Positions 1 to 6,218 of a stretch of 23,992 nucleotides of DNA are shown piece after piece; the first letter of the stretch is position 1; every line of letters starts with the position of its first letter. The stretch is from the NCBI GenBank assembly GCA_041660205.1, contig JBAZWT010000013.1, positions 1 to 23,992 on the forward strand, written 5' to 3'. The translations under genes were made by a program, and so were the position numbers. Below the pieces are notes generated by a model, which was given only the letters and a program-made list of their open reading frames with translations, did not search any database and was not told the origin of the DNA. This DNA comes from Candidatus Babeliales bacterium. Lineage in GTDB: Bacteria > Babelota > Babeliae > Babelales > Chromulinivoraceae.

Positions 1-366
1 GAGCGCAGCGCGTTCGCCGCTATCTTTTGCCGCACATGCTGTACGCACGTTTGCTTCAGTTGCTGCACGCATTCCTAAGAATCCTGCAACCATAGAAAGC
101 AGAGCACTGCTCATAAAAACCATAGGGACTATTGAACTTTTTGTAAACAGCCAAAGAATTACACTGATCAGCGTTGCGACTGCAACAATAAGCTTATATT
201 CTTCAACTAAAAATGTCATTGCTCCGCGACGAATGTAAGAAGCAATTTTTGCAGCACGCTCGTCAGTCACTTGTTGAGCACTAATTTTTGTTTGAAGTGC
301 AAACATGACTAAGCAGCCAAGACCTGCCACAGCAGTGAAAAACAAATACATCATTTCCATAGACAT
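1..366 (-). CDS. hppA: Membrane-bound proton-translocating pyrophosphatase, N-terminal part (truncated by window edge)
   Basis: Reading leftward from an ATG at 366, 122 codons stay open to the window edge, so only the N-terminus is seen. The translation begins MSMEMMYLFFTAVAG, carries hydrophobic segments at about residues 4-22 and 58-75, and then has the run AGFLGMRAATEANVRT. That run matches the conserved block of membrane H+-pyrophosphatases (typically GF.GM..AT.AN.RT), which couple hydrolysis of cytoplasmic PPi to proton or sodium export. A good ribosome binding site (AAGGA) lies about 9 bases upstream, supporting this start. The catalytic DX7KXE motifs lie outside the window, so ion specificity (K+-dependent or -independent, H+ or Na+) cannot be read. 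smpB ends 35 bases upstream on the same strand, so the two may be cotranscribed. Confidence 0.86.
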   Translation of the reverse strand, partial: MSMEMMYLFFTAVAGLGCLVMFALQTKISAQQVTDERAAKIASYIRRGAMTFLVEEYKLIVAVATLISVILWLFTKSSIVPMVFMSSALLSMVAGFLGMRAATEANVRTACAAKDSGERAAL

Positions 367-401
367 AGAGAGAATTCCTTATATTTTTTGAGGTTTGAGT
401 T

Positions 402-854
402 TTATCGAAGATTTTTTAATTCACGTTGAGTTTCACGATTAATATCACGTTCTTTTAAAAGCTGCTTTTTACCTTCAGCTTTTCTATGTTTTCCTACACC
501 AAGTTCAATTTTTACACGACCTTTTTCATTGAAGTAAATTTTGAGTGGAATAATAGTTGTGCCTTTTTGAGAGACTTCACCAATGAGCTTGTTCAGCTCT
601 TTGCGATGAAGTAAAAGTTTTCTGCTACGGCTTGCCGTGTCCTCATCTTTTAAGTAGGCATGACTGTAGGCCGGGATATTGCAGTTTAATAAAAAAAGTT
701 CATCGCCCTTTACGGTTGCAAACGATCCGTTTAAAGACCCGCGTTTTGCTCGCAGGGACTTTACTTCGTTGCCTGACAGCACAACGCCCGCTTCAACCCT
801 ATAGGCAATGTCGTAATCGAATAAAGCTTTTTTGTTTTGAACTATAATTTTCAT
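402..854 (-). CDS. smpB: SsrA-binding protein SmpB
   Basis: A 150-aa protein, the normal length for SmpB, which delivers tmRNA to stalled ribosomes during trans-translation. Recognisable family features are the N-terminal NKKALFDYDI block, the GVVLSGNEVKSLR segment of the OB-fold, the RKLLLHRKELNKL helix and the basic C-terminal tail ending in REIN-like residues that form a helix in the decoding centre. The start ATG at 854 has no clear Shine-Dalgarno sequence. It is divergent from the exported-protein gene at 975 and 35 bases ahead of the pyrophosphatase gene. The tmRNA gene itself is not in the window. Confidence 0.97.
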   Translation of the reverse strand: MKIIVQNKKALFDYDIAYRVEAGVVLSGNEVKSLRAKRGSLNGSFATVKGDELFLLNCNIPAYSHAYLKDEDTASRSRKLLLHRKELNKLIGEVSQKGTTIIPLKIYFNEKGRVKIELGVGKHRKAEGKKQLLKERDINRETQRELKNLR

Positions 855-890
855 GAATTTTTAATACTAAAAACGTTTAACTCTATAATT

Positions 891-919
891 TTGTACAAAT
901 TTATAAGTTAGTATATCAT
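891..919 (+). promoter_or_regulatory. Candidate sigma-70-type promoter for the 975-2665 operon
   Basis: A TTGTAC hexamer (891-896) is followed after 17 bases by TATCAT (914-919), 55 bases ahead of the ATG at 975. The -10 matches the consensus at 5 of 6 positions, the -35 only at 3 of 6. The 120-base divergent gap must also hold the smpB promoter, which is not identified. Confidence 0.4.
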
Positions 920-974
920 AATAATTCAAATAAGAAACAGTCTACCAAGCACCCATAAACACGACGAGGACTTC

Positions 975-1640
975 ATGCAAAAACTATTTCTCTTTTTGCT
1001 TTCAATGTCACTTGTGACTTCGTCATTTATGACCCCTCAGCCTCTTGCAACCAATTACGCCGTAACTAGCCATGACAAACAAGACAAGCTTTTTTCAGGA
1101 TCTATCGAATTTCCCGTCAAAATGGAATACGACCTATGCCTTTTTTACAAAGGACAAAAGTTAGAAATCGAACAAAGCAAAACAAGCAATATTGTTCAAT
1201 TTTCATTTGTTGATTCAAAAGAAACACAAACTGTTTATTTTATTATAGCTCCAGCTTTAGCCTGCTGCACAGAAGAAGCAAATACCGTTAAACATTTGCA
1301 GCTACCAAAGCAGTGCGAATATATTTGCTACAAATTACAAGCACAACGCGAAACAACTGACGAAAATTATCAATTGCTCACTTGGAAAATCGAAGATTAT
1401 GAACTTGAAGATCGAATCATTCCTCAAAATAGTCTCATATTTTTATTTGATCCAAAGCTTATCGCTGGACTCAAAGTTCAATCATGGAAACCTGAAAACG
1501 TCTTTCGAATTGTGCCAACCCTCGTAATAAGTCCGACAGCAACGGTACATAGCATTGGACGAGCTATGATGACAGCTCGACTTGCAGCGCTTGATATTGA
1601 TGCAATTCATGGCAAAACCCCACCAACCAACAGGCCATAA
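975..1640 (+). CDS. Exported protein of unknown function, coupled to tsaD
   Basis: A 221-aa protein with a clear Sec signal peptide (MQKLFLFLLSMSLVTSS, about residues 1-20). The mature part has a beta-rich look, with paired cysteines (a CC pair in ALACCTEEA, then CEYICY) that could form disulfides outside the cytoplasm. I do not recognise the family. A strong Shine-Dalgarno (GAGGA, 966-970) precedes the ATG. The stop codon overlaps the tsaD start as TAATG at 1638-1642, so the two are translationally coupled although one product is exported and the other is a cytoplasmic tRNA-modification enzyme. The C-terminal stretch SIGRAMMTARLAALDIDAI looks helical. The ORF is surely real from its signal peptide, RBS and coupling; its role is unknown. 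Confidence 0.85.
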   Translation: MQKLFLFLLSMSLVTSSFMTPQPLATNYAVTSHDKQDKLFSGSIEFPVKMEYDLCLFYKGQKLEIEQSKTSNIVQFSFVDSKETQTVYFIIAPALACCTEEANTVKHLQLPKQCEYICYKLQAQRETTDENYQLLTWKIEDYELEDRIIPQNSLIFLFDPKLIAGLKVQSWKPENVFRIVPTLVISPTATVHSIGRAMMTARLAALDIDAIHGKTPPTNRP

Positions 1641-2665
1641 TGAATACAAATCTAACAATACTGGGTATCGAAAGTTCCTGCGACGAAACAGCAGCAGCAG
1701 TCTACACATCGCAGGACGGTCTACTTTCAAATGAACTTTACTCTCAAATTCCATCGCACGCACTGACCGGCGGCGTAATCCCAGAAACTGCTTCGCGTGA
1801 GCACATGGAAAAAATCGTCATTATCACAGAGCAAGCACTCGCAAAAGCAAATAAAACACTCGATGACATTGATTGCTTTGCCGTTACTTGTAAACCTGGG
1901 CTTCCTGGCGCTTTAATGGTTGGCGTAGCTTTCAGCAAAGCTCTCGCTTTTGCCACAAACAAAAAACTTATCGGAATTGATCACCTAGAGGGTCATGTTT
2001 TTTCTGCATGCGTTGACAACAAAGTCCCGTTTCCTTTTTTAGCCTTAACGGTATCAGGTGGTCACTCTGCATTGTATTTGGTGCGTGATTTTGGGTCATA
2101 TGAAATACTCGGAAGCACGCTAGATGATGCTGCAGGTGAAGCATTTGATAAAATTGCAAAGCTTATGAACTTGCCCTACCCTGGTGGCCCTGTCATTGAA
2201 AAACTGGCAGAAGCCATTGAATTTAAAGATTTCTTTTCTTATCCACGCGGCAACATGAAAAATTTAAACTTTAGTTTTTCAGGTTTAAAAACAGCAGTCT
2301 TGTATCACTTGATTGAGCAAAAAGCATACGACCAAGAAACTAAAACATTTTTGAAAAATGATGATTTGCAGTTTAAACAACAAGTTGCCAGCTCGCTGCT
2401 CGTTTGCATTGGCGATATATTTGAAGAAAAAATCATACGTGCTTTAAAAATGTACCCAGAACTGAAATCAGTGTGCTTTGTAGGCGGCGTTGCTTGTAAT
2501 AAATATTTACGAAATCGACTTCAATCAGCTTGTGAGAAAAAAGGAAAACAGCTTTTTTTCCCTTCAAACAAATTATGCACTGACAATGCAGGAATGATTG
2601 CATTCGTTGGTCACTATAAAGCTCAACAAGGTCTATTCGATAATCTCGATTTAAAAGTCTTTTAA
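1640..2665 (+). CDS. tsaD: tRNA N6-adenosine threonylcarbamoyltransferase TsaD
   Basis: A 341-aa ASKHA-fold protein that transfers the threonylcarbamoyl group to A37 of ANN-decoding tRNAs (t6A). Diagnostic motifs are all present: ESSCDET at residues 11-17, PETASREH at 48-55, the metal-binding HLEGH at 115-119, SGGHSALY, and near the C-terminus the TDNAGMIA segment with the third metal ligand. Length matches bacterial TsaD (about 340 aa). Its partner TsaB is encoded separately at 13527; TsaE and TsaC are not seen. One oddity is KPGLPGAL at 85-92, where most homologues have GPGLxGAL. Translation probably depends on the upstream exported gene through the TAATG overlap. A strong terminator follows 48 bases after the stop. 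Confidence 0.97.
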   Translation: MNTNLTILGIESSCDETAAAVYTSQDGLLSNELYSQIPSHALTGGVIPETASREHMEKIVIITEQALAKANKTLDDIDCFAVTCKPGLPGALMVGVAFSKALAFATNKKLIGIDHLEGHVFSACVDNKVPFPFLALTVSGGHSALYLVRDFGSYEILGSTLDDAAGEAFDKIAKLMNLPYPGGPVIEKLAEAIEFKDFFSYPRGNMKNLNFSFSGLKTAVLYHLIEQKAYDQETKTFLKNDDLQFKQQVASSLLVCIGDIFEEKIIRALKMYPELKSVCFVGGVACNKYLRNRLQSACEKKGKQLFFPSNKLCTDNAGMIAFVGHYKAQQGLFDNLDLKVF

Positions 2666-2712
2666 AAACAAGCAAGACTTTAAAAGTACTTTATTAATTT
2701 TTAGCTTTAAAC

Positions 2713-2750
2713 AAATAAAAAGCGCCCTATTTCTAGAGCGCTTTTTATTT
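2713..2750. terminator. Bidirectional intrinsic terminator between tsaD and rho
   Basis: A perfect 13-bp inverted repeat pairs 2713-2725 (AAATAAAAAGCGC) with 2738-2750 around a 12-base loop. The GCGC core flanked by A and T runs gives a U-tract on either strand, as expected between convergent tsaD and rho. Confidence 0.9.
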
Positions 2751-2781
2751 TATCTATTTTAAAAGTCGATTGAATCAAAAC

Positions 2782-4233
2782 TTAATGAGTGTCGCCACTT
2801 GAAGCGCTATGACTTCCACCGTTACTGCTGCCACTATGTTGTTGCTGTTGTTGGCCACCGCCACCAGTTTTTTTCACACTTTCAAAAAATTCTTCATTCG
2901 TTTTATATTGTTTCATCTTGTTGATAACGAATTCCATACCTTCAACCACATTCATAGTTGAAAGGAATCTATGAAGTATCCACGCTTGGTTCAATTCATC
3001 TTCAGAAAGAAGTAAATCATCACGACGAGTACTTGAAGAAAGGATGTCAAATGCTGGAAATGTTCTACGATTTGAAAGCTTACGAGTAAGATGAAGTTCC
3101 ATGTTACCGGTACCTTTAAACTCTTCGTAAATAACTTCGTCCATACGAGAACCAGTTTCAACGATAGCTGTTGCTATGATTGTCAGTGATCCAGCTTCTT
3201 CTGTTTTACGAGCAGCACCAAAGAAACGCTTTGGTCTTTGAAGTGCATGCGCATCGATACCACCAGTTAAAACTTTACCTGATGTTGGAGCTGTTGTGTT
3301 GTATGCACGAGCAAGACGAGTAATTGAATCAAGCAAGATTATAACATCTTCGCCATACTCAACCAAACGTTTCGCTTTTTCTAAAACGATTTCAGCAACT
3401 TGAACGTGACGTTCTGCTGATTCATCGAAAGTTGAGCTAATAATTTCAACATTTTCACCCTTAATTGTACGTTTCATGTCAGACACCTCTTCAGGGCGTT
3501 CATCAATAAGAAGTACAATCATGTGAGTTTTTTTGTAATTTTGAAGCAAGCTTAAAGCAAGCTCTTTAAGAAGCATTGTTTTACCAACCTTTGGTGGAGC
3601 AACGATAAGACCGCGCTGTCCTTTACCAATCGGGGTAAAAATATTCATAATTCGTGTTGAAATATAATTTGGATTTGTTTCTAAGTCGAATCTTTGATCT
3701 GGATGCAATGGTGTTAAGCGATCAAAGTTTAATCTGGATGCTGTATCTTCAGCTGGTCGATCATTTACTTGTTCTATTGTTTGCAGAGCAAAATACTTTT
3801 CGCCCTCTTTTGGTTTTCTAATGCTTCCATTAATTTCATCGCCAGTTCGCAAATTATATCGTCGAATGAAAGAAGGAGAAACGTATACATCATCAGGACC
3901 TGAAATATAATCGTATTCAGAAAATCGTAAAAAACCAAATCCGTCAGGAAGTCTTTCTAAAACACCTTTAACAAAAATCTCAACATCAGGCTTTGTTTGT
4001 TGCTCTAAAATGGTTTTTATTAAAGTAGCTTTTGAAAGAAAAGTCGATCCAATAATTCCTAAGCGTTTTGCAACATAACCCAATTCAACACTTTGCATTT
4101 CTGAAAGTTCTGATTCAGTCATAGGACGACTTGTTGTTTGTTTTTTTAAAGGAGCTGCTGGCTTCTGACTTTTCGTCTCTGGGCCAGAGCGTGGTCCTTT
4201 GTTATCATTTGATCTTTGCAAACGATTCTCCAT
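2782..4233 (-). CDS. rho: Transcription termination factor Rho
   Basis: A 483-aa hexameric RNA-dependent ATPase that releases transcripts. Domain order: basic, low-complexity N-terminal extension (1-40); Rho-N/SAP-like helices (43-78); cold-shock-type RNA-binding domain (about 85-157, with the DGFGFLR motif); RecA-type ATPase. The Walker A is APPKVGKT at 212-219, with valine where E. coli has alanine. Walker B is VIILLDS near 297-303; the R-loop and Q-loop segments GTGNMELHL and LTGGIDAHAL are intact. The last 30 or so residues form a Gly/Gln/Ser/His-rich tail with a run of five glutamines, not typical of Rho and probably disordered. No Shine-Dalgarno is visible at the ATG. It lies 79 bases downstream of secF. 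Confidence 0.97.
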   Translation of the reverse strand: MENRLQRSNDNKGPRSGPETKSQKPAAPLKKQTTSRPMTESELSEMQSVELGYVAKRLGIIGSTFLSKATLIKTILEQQTKPDVEIFVKGVLERLPDGFGFLRFSEYDYISGPDDVYVSPSFIRRYNLRTGDEINGSIRKPKEGEKYFALQTIEQVNDRPAEDTASRLNFDRLTPLHPDQRFDLETNPNYISTRIMNIFTPIGKGQRGLIVAPPKVGKTMLLKELALSLLQNYKKTHMIVLLIDERPEEVSDMKRTIKGENVEIISSTFDESAERHVQVAEIVLEKAKRLVEYGEDVIILLDSITRLARAYNTTAPTSGKVLTGGIDAHALQRPKRFFGAARKTEEAGSLTIIATAIVETGSRMDEVIYEEFKGTGNMELHLTRKLSNRRTFPAFDILSSSTRRDDLLLSEDELNQAWILHRFLSTMNVVEGMEFVINKMKQYKTNEEFFESVKKTGGGGQQQQQHSGSSNGGSHSASSGDTH

Positions 4234-4312
4234 ATAAATTTATATTTGTATTGTGAATTATTAAATTGAATATTTCAAGATATAATAGTCAACTCTGTTT
4301 TCTATGAGTATT

Positions 4313-5182
4313 TTATTTATCTTTTTTCATAAAAAACATCATTATTGGACTTGCAATGTAAATTGATGAAAATGTACCAAAAGCAATTCCCAATAAGAGC
4401 GCTAACGCTAAATCTCTGACAGCATCACCACCAAAGATGAACAACGAAAGCACAGGAAGCGCAGTTGCAGAACTTGTTAAAATTGTTCTTCGCAAACGCT
4501 CATTCAAGCTGATATTTACAATATCATAAAGCGACTTACCTTTTAATATTTTCATATTGTGTCTGATACGGGAAAATACTATAATCGAGTCATGAATTGA
4601 ATACCCTAGTGCCACCATAAGCGCACCAATAAAGTCAATTGAGATTTCTTTGTCAAGAAGCGCAAAGCAAGCTAAAACAATTAATGCATCATGCGCAAGA
4701 GCAATAACAGCTCCTATGGCAAAAGCAAATTTAAAGCTTATAGAAAGATAAAGAGCCAAAAGAATAAGAGCTAAAATGAAAGCTTTTAACCAAGTTGACG
4801 ACAAATTATCACTAATTGTGCGGCTGATACTGTTCACCTGAAGCAATGTTCCTGGATTTTCTGCTGACACTGAGTTGATTGAAGCCATAAGTTTTTTATC
4901 TAAATCACTTACTTTTTCAGGAGTTTCTTGTACTCGTACAATAATCTCTGGTGCACCAACTACACTGTACACAGATCCTTGCCACTCTTCATGAATTACT
5001 TTTTTCACAGCTTCAATATTTTCTGGTTTATCAAACTGAACTCGAATCTCTGTTCCACCGGTAAAATCAACACTGTATCGAAAACCACCTTTTACAAAGT
5101 AACTTGTAATACCAGCTCCAATAATTACTAAAGTAAACAAAACACTCGGTACGCTATATTTCAAAAAATTGTACTTATACAT
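4313..5182 (-). CDS. secF: Protein translocase subunit SecF
   Basis: A 289-aa SecF of the RND superfamily, which uses the proton gradient to help pull preproteins through SecYEG. It has one N-terminal membrane segment, then the family hallmark VDFTGGTEIRVQF (about 38-50), a periplasmic domain, and five C-terminal membrane segments containing GYSIHDSIIVFSRIR, which corresponds to the GYS.ND.IVVFDRIRE signature with His for Asn and Ser for Asp. SecF is usually cotranscribed just after secD, but here the upstream neighbour is rpmA and no secD is in the window. A GAGAGAG tract upstream of the ATG can act as a ribosome binding site. The 56-base gap from rpmA suggests cotranscription. Confidence 0.95.
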   Translation of the reverse strand: MYKYNFLKYSVPSVLFTLVIIGAGITSYFVKGGFRYSVDFTGGTEIRVQFDKPENIEAVKKVIHEEWQGSVYSVVGAPEIIVRVQETPEKVSDLDKKLMASINSVSAENPGTLLQVNSISRTISDNLSSTWLKAFILALILLALYLSISFKFAFAIGAVIALAHDALIVLACFALLDKEISIDFIGALMVALGYSIHDSIIVFSRIRHNMKILKGKSLYDIVNISLNERLRRTILTSSATALPVLSLFIFGGDAVRDLALALLLGIAFGTFSSIYIASPIMMFFMKKDK

Positions 5183-5238
5183 AATACTCTCTCTCTTTAC
5201 TACTCACAGATGAGATGACACTTCAAAACTATTTAAGC

Positions 5239-5523
5239 TTAAGCTTTTGCGACAGATGTTGCTAACTCTCTATCAGCAACGATAGATACGAATAATCTAT
5301 CTTTAAATCCGCGATGAAACTTAACAAACCCAGCACCTATTGCAAACAATGTGTCGTCTTTTCCACGTCCCACAGATTTGCCAGGATGGTACTTTGTACC
5401 GCGCTGTCTGATGATGATTTCGCCGCCGCTAACGACTTGACCAGCATAAAGTTTAACACCTAATCTTCTGCCTACACTATCCCGGCCGTTACACGTCGAA
5501 CCGCCGGATTTACTGGTTGCCAT
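5239..5523 (-). CDS. rpmA: 50S ribosomal protein bL27
   Basis: A 94-aa protein with the bL27 signature: GGSTCNGRDSVGRRLGVK at the N-terminus, GEIIIRQRGTKYHPG, and GRGKDDTLFAI. The flexible N-terminal tail reaches the peptidyl transferase centre in the 50S subunit. It begins MATSKSGG, without the cleavable extension seen in Firmicutes. An AAGGA ribosome binding site sits about 8 bases upstream. The usual partner rplU (bL21) is not upstream; instead there is an exported unknown protein and a 138-base gap with its own promoter. The C-terminus (ELATSVAKA) is slightly longer than in many homologues. Confidence 0.97.
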   Translation of the reverse strand: MATSKSGGSTCNGRDSVGRRLGVKLYAGQVVSGGEIIIRQRGTKYHPGKSVGRGKDDTLFAIGAGFVKFHRGFKDRLFVSIVADRELATSVAKA

Positions 5524-5613
5524 ACGTAATCCTTAGAATTTATTTAATTTTATTGAGATTTTATTCAAAACTATAGACCGAAATGCAGACTAATAAAGCA
5601 TTTTCGACAGTAT

Positions 5614-5644
5614 ATAGTGTGCACGGGTTCCTTTCAAAAGTCAA
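5614..5644 (-). promoter_or_regulatory. Candidate promoter for rpmA
   Basis: On the minus strand TTGACT (5644-5639) is followed after 19 bases by CACTAT (5619-5614), with an AT-rich TATACT just beyond. The -35 is good but the spacing is long, so the exact -10 is uncertain. It would give rpmA transcription independent of the gene at 5662-6180. Confidence 0.35.
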
Positions 5645-5661
5645 CCCCAACCTAGCGACCT

Positions 5662-6180
5662 TTAGCTCTCTTTGCGAGGTCTGCGTGAAAGCTCGCAAGA
5701 AACATACCCTTTTTTGTCCTTAAAGAATTCAATTAAATCACTCTTTAAAAAGTCCGATTTACTCATTGTGAGCGCGCATTTTCCGATTTTCATCCGCCCT
5801 TTTTTAAGGCCCGAAACCACGTTTTCTGTAAGGCAATTTGGCGACCTTAAAACTCGTAAAATTTCTAAAGAAAATTCATGATTTTTTGATGAAGTTTTCC
5901 ATCCTTCTGCGTAAGTTGCCGCTTCAAAAAAATCTACTACTAAACTTTCTCCATCTTTCAAAATCGGCTCTTGTTTGTAAAATTTGCCAGAATCATGGTC
6001 TTGAATCATGTAACGCACAGCCATGGACTTGCCCGTATTGTTTACAAATGTTTTAACATGGTCTTTAAGAGCTGAAGGCTCAACCAAGAAACGAGCTACG
6101 ACAGATCCTTTGTCTTTTGCATCTACAAAAGTGGCCATTAATAAACAACTTAAAACTGCTACTACATTTCTAATTTTCAT
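5662..6180 (-). CDS. Exported protein of unknown function
   Basis: A 172-aa protein with a textbook signal peptide (MKIRNVVAVLSCLLMATFVDA, cleavage expected after about residue 21). The mature part is basic, has three cysteines (SPNCL, GKCAL, VSCEL) and ends in RRPRKES. I do not recognise the family. An AAGGAG ribosome binding site lies 7 bases before the ATG, which fixes the start. It lies 38 bases after polA on the same strand, so it probably shares polA transcripts. It could be a small periplasmic or surface protein; the lysine-rich segments GLKKGRMKIGK and FKDKKGY may bind an acidic ligand, but that is a guess. Confidence 0.82.
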   Translation of the reverse strand: MKIRNVVAVLSCLLMATFVDAKDKGSVVARFLVEPSALKDHVKTFVNNTGKSMAVRYMIQDHDSGKFYKQEPILKDGESLVVDFFEAATYAEGWKTSSKNHEFSLEILRVLRSPNCLTENVVSGLKKGRMKIGKCALTMSKSDFLKSDLIEFFKDKKGYVSCELSRRPRKES

Positions 6181-6218
6181 TTAGCTTCTCCTTTTTGTTC
6201 AATTTTTTTATTTTGTTT

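Noticed and set aside
1482..1763. Long antisense frames within tsaD, its neighbour, polA, murE and truA
   Set aside because: They lie wholly opposite well-supported genes, lack ribosome binding sites and show no domain signature.
4264..4292. TTGACT-containing promoter for rho between secF and rho
   Set aside because: No acceptable -10 at 16-18 bases; the AT-rich sequence gives chance matches.
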